A DNA stretch of 64,000 nt, taken from positions 3,559,258 to 3,623,257 of the forward strand of contig CM119268.1 in the NCBI GenBank assembly GCA_051294375.1, given 5' to 3'. The translations under genes were made by a program, and so were the position numbers. This document shows, in pieces, positions 1 through 56,799 of the stretch (the stretch's first letter is position 1; each line of letters opens with the position of its first letter). The notes beneath the pieces were generated by a model. It did no database searches. It worked only from the letters and a program-made list of their open reading frames with translations, and was not told the DNA's origin. This DNA is from Paraspadella gotoi. Lineage: Eukaryota; Chaetognatha.

Positions 1-895
1 TTTATCAGGAAAGTAGGACTTTCCTCTCGAAATCTTTATACAAATTCCTGACGATCCTTAAAAAAAAAAAAAAAAAAAAAGGAAGAAAAACAAAAAAAAG
101 AAGATAAATAGATTAAGACAAAAACATTAAACAACAACAGTCAAGCAGCCACCGCAATCAGCCAAACGCCGCAGCCTCATTTAGAAAAAATTGTTACCGT
201 TCGAAGATTGATCGTTCGAGAGGTTCGGCGGAGGCGTGACGCCCACAACGGACGAGAAGAGGGAGAGGCAAGACACAGAATGTCCTATCAAGGAACGTCC
301 GATACGACATCCAAAAGGCCTCGTAACCGCCGCATGTGGAAACTCGCATCCACGCACCGAAGCGGCCGATAGCGAAGTCATTGAAGTTGGAAACTAGAAG
401 TGAACGCGGCGATTACTCTCTACTACTCTCTGCCTCTCCTTCAGTTCAAAGCCGCCTTGGTCGATCTCTCATTCTCACTGGCTCCTGTTTACTTAATTTT
501 TTCTTTCTCTGAAATTCTCTCGTTCTGCCCGTTAACATTTACATTCTCTTCCTTATCTCAGTATCTTACCTCCATTTAATTATTGATTTTGTTCTTCAAG
601 TGCTGTTATCTTATTTATTCTCGACTTCTCTCTTTCTGTTCATTCATCGATCTTCTCGATCGTACGGACAGATTTCGCTACATCATCTCTCTCGATCTCT
701 TCTCTCGAATCTCTCTCGCATCTCGACTCTCTCTCTATCTCTCTCTCTCCTCTTTTTTTCTCTATCTCTCTCTCTCTTTCTCTTCTCTTTTCCTCTCTCT
801 CTCTCTCTCTCTCTCTCCATCTCTCTCCTCTCTCTTCCCCTCTCCCACCCCCCCCAAACCCTTCAAATTTCCCTCCAAAACCGACATCAAAGTCC

Positions 896-1131
896 AGGTC
901 CAGGAGTTGGAGCGCGATTTGTCCGCCCCCGAGCACGCCACCGCCGGAAACGAGACCGGAGACGCGTCGTCGTCCCGAGGAGGTCTACGAGATTCAGCCG
1001 TCGCGTGGACCGGAGTGGGGTCGCGCCAGCTTGATGGGGGGCGGAAGTGGACCAACAGGCTGGGAGGCGTTGGTGGAAAAGGAGATGGAGAAAGTCCGGC
1101 AGGTGGGAGAGGAGGAGGAGGAAGACGAAGA
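896..1131 (+). CDS. Candidate coding exon, unrecognised protein (part 1)
   Basis: Not recognised. After a CT-rich tract ending in an AG acceptor, one frame stays open to 1,131 and contains RPEEVYEIQPSRGPEW and GGGSGPTGWEALVEKEMEKV, then an acidic run of about nine Glu/Asp. Composition is that of a soluble, charged, possibly helical protein and not of low-complexity DNA. A good donor (GA|GTGAGA) follows at 1,132. Leaving two bases at this donor and resuming at the acceptor ending at 1,181 gives a continuous frame to a stop at 1,329. The upstream limit is uncertain: another frame is also open over much of this stretch. Nothing else supports expression. Confidence 0.33.
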
Positions 1132-1181
1132 GTGAGATAGCGAGAGAGAGAGCAGAAAAGGTGCTTCCACTCTCTCCCCAG

Positions 1182-1329
1182 GATGGGGAGTGGACAGCGT
1201 TGGAAGGTCGACTTCAAGGAGACGTCGACCCGATATTGGGAATATCGACGTTGGATGTTCGAAGAAGGAGAAAAATTAAGGAAGGCTGAAAGAAAGCGCT
1301 TGAGTTGGAAGGCGAGAGGAAAATGTTGA
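1182..1329 (+). CDS. Candidate terminal exon, unrecognised protein (part 2)
   Basis: Follows a CTCTCCCCAG acceptor, in phase with the exon ending at 1,131 across a 50-base intron. It encodes about 48 residues, including GQRWKVDFKETSTRYWEYRR and FEEGEKLRKAERKRLSWKAR, and ends at TGA (1,327-1,329). It is rich in Arg, Lys, Trp and Glu, typical of a helical C-terminus. No family is recognised. A 50-base intron is far shorter than other introns in the window, so the junction may be wrong; without it a second frame is open through the same bases. Confidence 0.33.
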
Positions 1330-2943
1330 GAATCAATTCAGATCATCGAATCATTCAAACATTAAACTGATGATTCAATCAAAGTTAAATAACCATCACT
1401 TAATAATCAATAAATCAAATTCGATAAATTGAACATTTAAGAAGTGTTTAAGCTATCGTCAACATCGCCAAAATCGGGATCAATCAGTTACCCAACACAC
1501 CACAATTGCGTATCAAGATCATTCCCCAAAGTCGCCAAATAAATCAACATCCCTAACCAAAATAATAAATCATTCCAAATAGATTGAGGATCGAAATCTG
1601 TTTGTGCTTCAGGGACTTGAATGAATTCTAATTTTTTGTCGTTGCCGCAACCTGAGACCACTTCCTACGTTTCTCAAATCCGGACTAGAACCCCCATTTC
1701 ACAGGAATTTGGAACTCCACCGCGTTTCTTATGCACGACTAAAGCTCTGCATTCCATACCTCTATCACAATTTGACGCCCACCACGCCGCCACCGCCATC
1801 TTGTCCAACGTGACTCAGAAAATACTGGCGAACTTTGACGAGACTCATTAACGAGTTTTAGAAGCTATAAAGATCTCTCATAAACTAAATAGTTTCACGC
1901 GAGGATTAAAAACGAGCTTCAAATATTAAACCACCAATATATGGTTAAAAACGATGTACGTCGGGGCTCTCGAAGCAACTCAATTTTGCCTCCGCGAGAG
2001 GACGCCGCTTTAGAATGCCGTATCGTCTAACCGCAATGCTAAAAAAAAGTGAAGTCACTGCGATATCGTCTTCACATTCGATGGACTCTTTTCGTTTCGA
2101 TTCGCCAACTGCAAACGGGCGCGACGGGCGACAAATGTCGGAATCTCTGGCCGTCGTGTCTGGGCTCGCATCCGTTCCCTATATCGCGAGTAACGGTAAT
2201 AAAATAAAGATAAAATAAAGTAGGCGTAACCCCTTCCTCCTCCGCGAGCCGACACGGGCCGCTGAGGATGCGAAAAGGCACTCTGCCCGCGCTTTTCACC
2301 GGTTCACGATCAGGGCGCAAGGAGGTTGGGTTGCGAATCGGAGCGGCGATAAAAAAAAAAGAGTCGTATACGACTCTCGAATCCCATCGTTCTATAGAGA
2401 TTCAAAATATACGTATCGTCAGGGTCGTAATTGAAGAAACGTAGGACTGCACGGAAATTACAGGGGCCTAAGAGTTACAAGATCGCGGACACAGAAATTA
2501 CGTCCGCCACAGAAAGGAACTAACGTTATCGCGAAAACTAAGTTCGAAAACAAAAAAGCGTTATAGGTTCCGTGTTTGTCGGAGGAATCGGTAGTCACAT
2601 CGCGCGAAGTAGAATTTATTGTGCCGGCGGTAGTATGCTAAAACGCGTTATCGTAGTAAGAATTAAATGCACGCAAAAAATAAATTCCAGAGTAAGATAG
2701 CCAAGAAAGCATTAAGGTATTAGAAATTCGTAAATTGATGGACCTACCTGTACAGCTTTCCTGAAATAAAAAGATTAGAAAGTAGAAGAAAATATATTTA
2801 AGAAATTCAATTAGGATATCGCGCTTGTGTATCTGCAATAGGTTTAAATATATAATAAAAAAATTTACAGTAGCCAAAGATTATTATTAAATTATCAAAT
2901 ACATCACATTCATTTTGAAATTATTAAAAAATAGAAGCTATTT
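1330..2943. other. No gene recognised
   Basis: Short open frames occur on both strands (for example 1,621-1,851 plus and 2,072-2,320 minus), but none resembles a known family or has convincing splice sites. Base composition is mixed, with CpG-containing patches at 1,970-2,340. Confidence 0.5.
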
Positions 2944-3291
2944 ATGCCCGCTCATGACTATTCTTTTGATTCAGCGGCTTTAAACGAAATTGAAACTGTT
3001 TTCCACCACGCGTTCCGTAGAAAACAACTCCAAATTTTTCAAGCTTTCAATACAGAGGCTGGAGAACGAATTATTATCACCTCGCCCAAAGTTTTACATA
3101 TGTTTCGTAGATTTGCATTACTATATTATCTTCTAATACCGCTGCATCAAAGGATGTATAGATTTACCAAATTACAAAATGTGACAAGAATGATTTTCAG
3201 TCAATTTCAAAGAATCTTTCAATTGTGGGTCATCGATTCCCGACATCAAGCACGCGCACATCCGTCTTACGGTCCTTTGTGTTATTCATAA
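2944..3291 (+). CDS. Orphan 115-codon ORF, unrecognised
   Basis: An uninterrupted ATG-to-TAA frame of 115 codons in AT-rich DNA, unusual here because it is not low complexity. The product is basic and aromatic, with stretches such as RKQLQIFQAFNTEAGERIII and RMIFSQFQRIFQLWVIDSRH. There is no signal peptide, clear membrane segment or known motif. It could be a remnant of a transposable element, a single-exon lineage-specific gene or chance. Nothing around it helps, so function is unknown. Confidence 0.22.
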   Translation: MPAHDYSFDSAALNEIETVFHHAFRRKQLQIFQAFNTEAGERIIITSPKVLHMFRRFALLYYLLIPLHQRMYRFTKLQNVTRMIFSQFQRIFQLWVIDSRHQARAHPSYGPLCYS

Positions 3292-3469
3292 AAATTTATG
3301 TATAGATGTCATATAATTATAAAAATCTATACATTAAGTATTTTAGTTAAATTTCCCAAAAGTTTCGATGCTAAAACCAATAATTCTCACAGTGTTAATA
3401 ATTAAAAATTTTCTTTAATGAGAACAAAGTAAATTAAATTTTCTATCTATACAAAATATTCTTACTTTT

Positions 3470-6430
3470 TCCGACGGCGACGTCGGCTACGGTAGTATAT
3501 ACTAGCTTAAGTCGTCGCTCTCTCTCTAGAATTTGTGAGTCGAATGAGCAGAGGGTAGGAGGGAAAAAGAAAGATCTGCCGCGCAGCGTCAGGGGAACAC
3601 TTGGTAGAGAGAAAAGGAAGAAAACTTGTGTGTTGAAAAGACAACTCTAATTCACGCCCAATACAACTGAATGCTTCGTCGATTGACCACAGCGGACGGT
3701 CCCCACTTTTTCACCGTAGTATATTCTCAATTACGAGATCTCCACCACGGCAGGTTTTGCAAATTTCTCGATCATTCGTCTTTCTTCTCCTAGTACGTTT
3801 TCTACTCTCCCTACCTTTTCGTCTTCTGCACTTGCTCCTCACTATAACTCGGTCAGTTCTCAGTCGTCTTTCTCTTGTCTTTCCATCTTTCTCTCTCTCT
3901 TCTCTCTCTCTCCTCTCCTCTCTCTCTCTCTCTTCTCTCGCATTCTCTACCCTCAGCTCAGAACAAACTCATGTGCCTAAATTACAGATAGTTTGTCATA
4001 TTGTGCTCGCTTGCTCGTACGCGTGTGACCCGCAAGTGGCGCGTAGCCCTCCCCATCAAGAGATTCAAGGCTGCTGTGGAGCCAAGACCCAGGCGGGACC
4101 GAAGCAAGCGCGGAACCTGAAGGAGGTGATTGTCCACTGTCGAAAATCTAGGCTCACGGCACTACAAGGTGCTATTGTGCTCTTTTAGGCAAGTCTTGCA
4201 CAAATATCCTCATCGCTTACAGTTGATAGCGTGGATGCACAGGCTCAATCAGAAGGCGAGACTGTAATCGGCGATGCGTCTATAGGAAGTCTTATGTTAC
4301 CCCGTCAGGCAGGGGCGTGTCCAGTTCCGAAGACTCTCTCCCTCAAAGCTGGCATGAACTCACGAAAGGCTGTGTCAAGATTCTCCACGTGTGCCACCTC
4401 CTTCGGAGCTTCACTTGACAGATCGACATCGACCTGCAGGTTCAAACTCTCCGAGAGCAGTCTCATCGGAAAGAGCAGGAGCCTGCTGGCTGGCACAAAA
4501 AATCAACTCTAGTCACGCAGGAGTTTATGTATATTGCACCAGCGTATCAGAATGGAGGATAATCCTAGTCTCAGTATTTCGTGCTGTGAAAGAGCATCAC
4601 AGGAAAGATGCGGCGTGCAGGAGTGCTGGTTGTTGTTGTCGCCCATCACCGCAATGTCATCTCTCACTCTCTCTACATCTGCACACTGGCTCTTGCAGTA
4701 AGTGTGCCAGAGATCAAGCCATCAAAATCTCATCAGTTTCAATTTTCTGATCTGGCGCACTGCTTGTATCATAGGGCGAAGGATATATTTCTTTTTTTTT
4801 AAATAGGATACTTCAAGCATTTATTTCGTTTGTTTATCAGCATCTAGTGTGCGTTCCCTCATAGTTTGATGCCATATCATATAGTGCGATCAGCTACAAG
4901 GCGATAGTCTGCTATACAAAGACTGTCTGCTCTACTTTAGAATTTTCTTCTTATTTACTTAAACTCTTTAGGCTTATTATACTTACATTTTCATATAGCG
5001 CAGATTTGATCGTGGTCCTCTGCGGGTTGAAAAAACAACGCTAAAGCGAGGAATCCACAGTCTCAGTGTTCGCAAATCCTCAGAAGAGTCAGGAGGATAC
5101 TAGTGTGACGGAAAAGTTCAGCCCGAGCACAAGACTTAAGGTCAACCTATGAAGCTGGGGATGACACATCATTCTCATTCTCTCACCTATTGACGAGTTT
5201 ACTCAACTCGCAAGAATCCCTCTTCTATCAATATGATTCTCAGATCAATCTTCTCTTGTCATCCCAATTTTCGATACCGATCCTTCAATGTTTTAGCTTA
5301 CCGCTTCTTTTAAATAATGGTTTCATAGCCCGTGATTCACCAATATATCTCTGCGCCTCTCGATGGAACCGTCCCGTGGTCTCACCCCCCCTTTAGTTTG
5401 CGCACTGGAGATCCACGGTCAGCTTCTCGTCCTCTATAAGCGAGGCATATACGATCTGTCCATACGAGTTGGTAGGACGGATTCGCTGTGTCAAAGGAGC
5501 AGCGCCAAATTTTCCAGGGCAAAAATGGTCCGGAAAACACCCAACACAGAGAGTAGAGTGGAACTGGTATAACTTTCGCCACAATATCAGAAGAGGGGGG
5601 GAATCGCTCTACGATACCTCTGAACAGGATTCCAGCAATCGAGCTCGGAGTGGAACTCCAAGCTCAGAATTTTAAGGAAGATTCAAAGGGTGAGAGAGAA
5701 GATGAGAAGGGAGGTAATCCGCCAGAGACGAATTGAACATGTTATGACCAAAGGATTAGGTCAGAGAACTGGCCAAGAAATGCTGACAGTGACGCAAGAT
5801 TAATCTGATCATCTGATAGAGGAGTTTAGGGATCCATCTCTCAGACGAAGTGGTGTTTGGGGTTTCGATTCAGAGCTGGAGAGAAGAAGAAGTGACACGA
5901 AATACTGTCTAAATCATATGTAAATATGATAACGTGTAACGGCCAAAATATGACCAATCCTACGACCAATATAAGATGAATGCAGTTGTGTCTCAGGAGT
6001 CAGATGTCTCAGAGTGAAAAAGGTATCATTGATAAAGTACCAACAGTTGAAAACTACAAGCCCTCACATTTGACCCACTCTCGAGAAAGCGCCCCCACGT
6101 ATTATATTATCCATCCTCTTATCTCCCTCACAGCGGAACAACTCTAGGACAACCACACGTAGCACACAGCCTGCACAGACAGAGATACCTGACAGGTCTC
6201 TGGATTTCCAAAAGAACTTCAAACTCCTGAGCTTCAGCAGAGCTGCGACGGAAAGTACACTAGGACATACTCTGACTGATCAAATGATATATCAACACGA
6301 TCAATGCTCAGTTCGTGTCTCTCTCAGCGAAGTCGTCATCCGCTGCTGCCGCTCTAAACTTATTCGAATCACACTAGTCAATCTCGGAGCGAACTAATCA
6401 CGTGGAAAAAGAATGTCAAATAGAGACCTG
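3470..6430. other. Non-repetitive block with broken frames, possibly an old mobile element
   Basis: This 3 kb block has moderate GC and no microsatellites, unlike its flanks. Protein-like stretches are seen on the minus strand, for example IRPTNSYGQIVYASLIEDEK ending in a stop near 5,393, and DLSSEAPKEVAHVENLDTAF near 4,400, but stops and frame changes interrupt them. No terminal repeats, target-site duplication or catalytic motif was found. A decayed element or untranslated and intronic sequence are both possible. Confidence 0.25.
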
Positions 6431-7133
6431 GGACAAGCTTGGAGTTCCATGTCCTGTCTAATAGAGACGCACTTTCTATCATTTCTTCCTTGGGGAGGGC
6501 CTGTGCTCACCGTAATATCTATCACTATCTTCCTATCTATTCTGGACTAGTGTGTGGAGTTTGGAATACCGAATATATAACCAATCTGACATATAACATT
6601 ATCGTACGATTGAGTATCCAGCATTACCTTTACTACTATCTATTCGTACGAATCCATCGAACCATCATATCTTCAGTGAATCATTTACTATTATTAATCA
6701 ACACATTGAATCACATCGAACACATCAAATAAATAATCAAGTTCAACATCGACAAAAAATTCCAATTTAATGTACTACTCAAATACATCAAAATTTATCT
6801 ATAATCCTACTCAAAGAAGGAAAAAATACTATACAAAATCACAAATAAAGTTAGGCCCTCGGAAATATGTACCCCTAATCCATACCAACCTTACACTCAC
6901 CGCATCTACTCCATAATAAGATTGTAACCTGCAAACCTAATCTGAAGTGGAGTCAATCGAATCTCAAAACAAATCAATTCAATCAAAACACCCAACTTCT
7001 ATTCTCAATAAAAGAATTCTCCACCCCAAAACTGCCCCGTCCTTACTCCCCGTGTTCCCCCCCATCTCTCCCACGGTCACGCGCGTTCTGACACCGCTAG
7101 CGCGGCGCCACTCTGCCGCCCGCAAAGATGCAG

Positions 7134-7347
7134 TCGCGAGTACCGCGGTTCCAACGGCCCCGGCGGATGGCGCTTCCGCCCCAACCCCGAAGACCCGACC
7201 AAATCGACGAGCGAGTTGACGTGGATCGTCAACACGACCCCTGGAGGGTGGATCCCGAAGAGCATCGCCGACGCCGCCGTCACGGAATCGCTCAAGGGAT
7301 TCATCAAGGATTTGAAGACCCACATTCATAATTTGGAGCAGCGTTAG
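7134..7347 (+). CDS. START-domain lipid-transfer protein, last exon (C-terminus)
   Basis: After an AG acceptor (7,131-7,133) an open frame of 70 codons runs to TAG at 7,345-7,347. It reads as the end of a StAR-related lipid transfer (START) domain: GGWRFRPNPEDPTKSTSELT followed by WIVNTTPGGWIPKSIADAAV and a C-terminal helix (ESLKGFIKDLKTHIHNLEQ). The RP..PEDP.K..LTW pattern, the GWIPKS turn and the amphipathic last helix, which caps the lipid pocket, are the normal order of the family (StAR/STARD proteins; sterol, phospholipid or ceramide carriers). Which member it is, and hence the ligand, cannot be told from one exon. Earlier exons are not recognised upstream. It converges with the dynein gene and ends 669 bases from the last dynein exon found. 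Possible AATAAA signals lie near 7,400 and 7,550. Confidence 0.68.
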
Positions 7348-8016
7348 AGGGCGCGGAGGGAGAGAAAACAAAAGGGCAACGAAAGAAAAGTATAAGAAAA
7401 TAAAAAAAATACATAAAATAGATTATCAGTACTAATTTACAACATCGAAAAACTAAACCGAAAACGAATTGAACGATACGAAACCAAACGATAGATTGAG
7501 CGAAAAAGTATATCTAAGACAATGAAATGCGTAGTAGAGAAATTTTAGATTAATAAATCTCTCTTTGTAATTTATTTCATGTTTACTGCTTAATATTCAA
7601 TATTCAATAAGTTTCACAACTTTTTTTACAACTCAATTATTACAATTATTTGTGATTGCCTGTGATTTCCTAAACCAGCTGGCTGAACCGTAACTAATTT
7701 ATAATTAGATTATGTAAAAGCAATTATGCTTCATAATTCCTTACCGGTATAGAATTAGTCAATATATTATGTATTCAGATTTTAATGCTTGTTTTATTTT
7801 TTTGTTAAAATAGAAACAGATAAAATTTTTAATTGAACTTCTTTGTTTTGATTTAAAAAAAAAACAGTTAATCATGTTTGCTTAGCTCTCGGAAGTGTAC
7901 ACTGTAAATAGATAGGAATTATCAATTTAAAAAATAACCAACGACAACTAACATTATGATATATCAAAAATAATGATAAAATTGTCAGATTGTCAAGTTA
8001 TTCCATAGAAACAAAC
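7348..8016. other. Space between convergent genes
   Basis: AT-rich DNA with likely 3' untranslated sequence of the START-domain gene at its left. No dynein exon follows 8,017 on the minus strand here, although the dynein frame has not ended. Confidence 0.5.
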
Positions 8017-24658
<16,642 letters not shown>

Positions 24659-27222
24659 TTTCAATTCTTTCTGTTGTTGTTACTTTGTTTTTTTGTTTTT
24701 CTTAATTCGTCAAATTTGTGCTTTTGTTTTTCTTAGTTTCTTCGACTGACAAATAGGGTGCGGCTCGGTGCAATTTTTAATTCTTTTTGAAAACTCGGGT
24801 TGTGTCTTTTTTTAATAATATAATTTAGTTTGGTTTATTTCCTTTAAAATGGCTAAGCGATTTTAGAGTCGATTCCAAAAAGCGGAGAGGCAGCGTAGTC
24901 TTGGGGCAGCGATGCAAATCTTTCGCCTTATTTGGTCGAAAGTCGAAACAAATGCGCAATATCGGGTGCGTAGTTGTTGTTGTTGTTGTTGTTGTTGTTT
25001 ATCGTTGGAGTGTAGTTAGAAAAATCCGATGTTGTTGACTTTTTTGTGGTGTTTTGTAAACTTAAGTTGGTCGTTGTTGTAAAACGCAAAATATATTGTA
25101 GATTATGAACGTAATCCATTAGGGTATATCACTTTTAAGGGGATCGTTTATATTCCGGTGTATTTACAAACGTTTAAAGGTGAAACATTATTTGATATTT
25201 TATCTTTTAGTCTTTTGCTGCTTGATATAACGAATAGTCCGTAAAAAGCGTTATTCTTTTATGTAGTTTCAAACGTTAGCGGATTATTTGTTTCGTTATA
25301 AAACTAAAAAAAAATATGTTTTGAGTAACGATTTAAAATTTTTTTCATATAAAAAATTTCGGAGATCCTTATCTTCCAGGGATTTTCAAAATTTTGGGGA
25401 TTTATTTTTTAAGTTTGTCGGATCTCCGAGGAAATGACGATGATCGTCGTCGTCGTCGTCGTCGTCGTCGTCGGTAACAGAGTCGGCGTCCTGGTCACCA
25501 TAGCAACACCGCTGGTCTGGGTCGCAACATGAAATCGGTTCCATGATGTCATGGGGTTTTTTTTTGAACGGAATGCAAATTTTTTTTTATATTAATATCA
25601 AAAACAGTATTAACAAAATCAGAAACAGTATCAGTGTAAAAGACTATAAAACGGTAAACAAGTAAAATATTAAAATATTAAAATCAATTATTTATTTATT
25701 ATTTATTTATCAATTATTTAGGAGGGTCGGATGGCCTAGGCGGGACAAGGAGGGGTGGTGGTAGATGTCTGAGATCGCGTGACCAACAAGAACATTTGAT
25801 TTTTATCTGAACGTTTTTTTGGTATCAATATTCTCAACTGTTTGTTTTTGTTGTACCTAAATATCAATATTAATTTTATCATAGAAACTAAAATAACTTA
25901 AAGAATATAATCATACTAAACGTATACTAAGTATATAGATAAGAGTTTTTAAAATTCAGTGATATATCATACAAAAAATAAATTAATTGCAAAAAAAATA
26001 TTTCGACTCGTTTCTGAATAAGTCATGATTTACCTTTTTTTCCCTTTTTAAATGATAAAGAGGTTAAAAAGACGATAAGTTAAAAAAGATAAGTTAACAA
26101 AGAAGATAGGTTATACGAGAAAGGATGCTATTTTGTATTTTATTTTCGCGTTTGTACTTTGATGCCATCTGTGAACAACGCAGTGTTTTAAAAGTCTATA
26201 TTCCGACAAAAGATCAGTTTGCGTTTTTGAAAAAAAAGGAAATTAAAAAATGAACATAAAATTCATAAATTACTATTAATAAGTAGTAGTAATTTTTAAA
26301 TAATATTATTATTAATTAATTAATTAATTTAATTAATAACGAAACGTAAGAAATTCTCAAATTTAATTAATTTTACGTTTTGACAAAGCTTTTGCTGTAA
26401 TTTTTTTGTTTTTGTTCAAAATGTCTTTAAAGTACATATCTGACTTGAACAATTTTTTAAAAAAATAATATAAAAACAATAATTCAACCGTTTTATTCAA
26501 CATGAAAAAAAAAGAGCACGAATTAATATTACCAAAAGAAAAAGATGGAAAAAACTTTGGACGGACAATTTCTTTTTTTTGTTTTGTTTGTTTGTTTGTT
26601 TTTTTTAAACAAAAAAAAACTGAACCAAATATTTAATTTTACAAGCATCGATTTAGAAAAAAAATGGGGGTGGGGTTTTACACCAGGTCGGGGGGGGGTT
26701 AAGACCAGTAAGGTCAAAGAGTGAGTGTGAATCTTTTTTTCTTTTTCGTATTTTTTTGTTCACTGAGGAATTTTTAACGAGAATGATCACGAATTTGACT
26801 ATAAAACTGACTGACTGACTGACGGAATGTAGAGAGGAAAACAAAAAAACGGTCATCGTTGAAAAAAGAAACAAAACTAAAAAAAACAACAACGAAACGA
26901 GAGGCGAATTTGTTTTTTTTTTCTTTTTTCACAGCAGAAAAAAAAATTGAACTTTGTACACGAGAGAGAAGAAGAAAACTAAAGGAGAGAAGCGGAACTG
27001 AGGCTTTGACTACAGCTGATGGGGTTACTACATCAAATTGTTCTTCATCAAAACAGCTCTACAGCCACATCGAAGGCTCAATGACCCAACCCCATCTTCT
27101 CCTCTAAATCATCATCTCCTCCTCTTCTACATCACCTCTCCTTCTTCTCTACATCACCATCAAAATCTCCGTCTAGTTCCCATCCTCTACATCATCTCTC
27201 TCCATCACTCTCCTCTTCCCCG
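24659..27222. other. Dynein upstream region and TMTC 3' flank
   Basis: No coding exon seen. The right part should hold the 3' untranslated region of the TMTC4-like gene (several TTTATT signals, i.e. AATAAA on the minus strand, near 25,690-25,720). The left part should hold the dynein promoter: X-box at 25,494, octamer ATGCAAAT at 24,912 and a (GTC)n run at 25,443-25,473. Confidence 0.5.
25494..25507. promoter_or_regulatory. X-box (RFX-factor site) upstream of the dynein gene
   Basis: GTCACCATAGCAAC fits the X-box consensus GTNRCC-N2-RGYAAC at every position. Its reverse complement is also X-box-like. It lies about 835 bases before the dynein ATG. RFX factors acting on X-boxes drive ciliary genes across animals, and this gene is ciliary. 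The transcription start is not known, so the true distance is unknown. Confidence 0.6.
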
Positions 27223-54737
<27,515 letters not shown>

Positions 54738-54938
54738 CTGCGGAAAATGGGAGGGAATAGAAAGAATTAACGTCTCTGTCTCTATCCTTCTTTATTCCTT
54801 TCTCTCTTTTCTTGTTTTATTTATTTATTTTTTTATTTCTCTCTTTTTTTTCTTTCTTTATTTATTTATTTATTTATTTAGTTCTTTCTCTATTTTTTTC
54901 ACTCTATCTTTCTTTCTTCTTCTTCTTCTTCTTCTTCT

Positions 54939-55030
<92 letters not shown>

Positions 55031-56725
55031 TTGATTGTGATTTCTTCGATTGTACACGATCTCTCGGGTGGATTTCACTTTTCTTTCCATCTCCGTTTGT
55101 CTTTTGTTTTTATTTCCTTTTCTTTTTATTTCTTTTTTTTATCAAAATCCTCCGCCCGAAAAAGAAAAGAACAAGGGGACTCGAGGGAGTCTTCCTCCGC
55201 AAACAGATAAAAGTAAATCCCACCGGAGACCCTCCCTCCCGTCACCAACTTTTGCTCTTCCTCTTCCTCTTCTGTCTTCTGTCTCCTCCTTTTCTTTTTT
55301 TTTCTTCCTCCTTTTCTTTTTTTTTTCTTCCTCCTTTTCTTTATTTTCCTTTTCTCTTTCTCAATCCTCATCTACTTCCTCTTCTGTCTCCTCCTTTTCT
55401 TTTTTTCTTCTTTTTCTTTTTCTTCTTTTCCTCATCTGTCCCTTATTCTTTTTTCTCTTTCTCCTCCTCTTCCTTAACTATCTTTTCCTTTTTTTTTCTT
55501 TCTTCTCCTTTTTTCCCTCATTTTTTCCCTTCCTCCTTTGTTTCCTCCTACTCTTTCTTTTCTTCTTTTTCTTCGACTCCCTCCATTTTTCTTTTTCTCT
55601 CTTTAGTTCCTCCACTTTCCTCCTTTCCTCCTTTCCTCCTTCTCTCTTCCCTTTTCCTTTCATTCCTTACTTCATTTTCATCTCCTCACCTTTTTCTTTC
55701 ACTTTCCTTCACTTTTTTATTCACTTTACCTTTGTCTATTTTTTGTCACTTGTCACAGTTTTTCCTCTTGATTTGGTTTCCTCCAATCATAAAGCCTCTC
55801 TGTTCCTATCTTTTTACCCTTTTCTCTTTCCTACCCTTTTGTCTCCTTCCCCCTTCCTCCTCTTTCACTTGTCTTTATTATCTTCTCCACCAAACCCAAT
55901 GCTACTCTTCATCTCACGGGTCACTTGGTCTACTTATCTCTTTCCTCCTCTTCTTTTAATCCTTCTTCATCTTCCTTTTCTTTTCCTCCTTTCCTTTTCT
56001 TTCCTCTCTTCCTCCCTCCACCTTTTCTCGAGTCAACGTCTTAACTTTTAACTTCTTTTTTCTCTCTCGTCGTCTTCACCTTTTTATCTCTGTCTCTCCG
56101 TCTCTTTTCCTTCTTCTTCATCCACATTTAAATAGTCAGTTTCTTAATTATCTAGAATGTTTTAATAACGTACTTATGAAAGTTTATTAGTTATTACAAA
56201 GTTTGCCTGATTATTGCTTTGAATTATAGCGGGATGAAGTGGTTCACAATTTATTTAGATTAAATTTCAAAGTTTTTAAAAGTATTTGACTACTTGTAGC
56301 TTTATTCAATATATTTAATCTGATAATATGGAGTTCAGTAGAATTTACAGTTGTTGTGTTGAGGTTTAGTATCTCGTATTATTCTTTTATTCTTTTCGTA
56401 CCTTTGTGTTTTAGTTATATTAATTTTACTGTCGTTATCGACAGTATTGCCGTCATTATTCCTATTTTTAGTTGCTTAGGAACTTGTCAACAAATCACAA
56501 ACTAAAAAAAAAGAAGAGAAAACTTTTCCACGTCTTTTTTTTTGTTTTTGTCGACATCGAATTCCGCCGAAGTTTTTCTCTTACATCCGGGACACCAGAG
56601 ACGCTACATCCGGGACACCAGAGACGCTCGTTTTTTCCCTTTTTTTTCTTTTTTTTCTTTTTTTATTGATCCACTCTTTTTTGTTTCCTTTTCGCGGAGC
56701 AGAGAGAGAGAGAGAGAGAGAGAGA

Positions 56726-56799
<74 letters not shown>

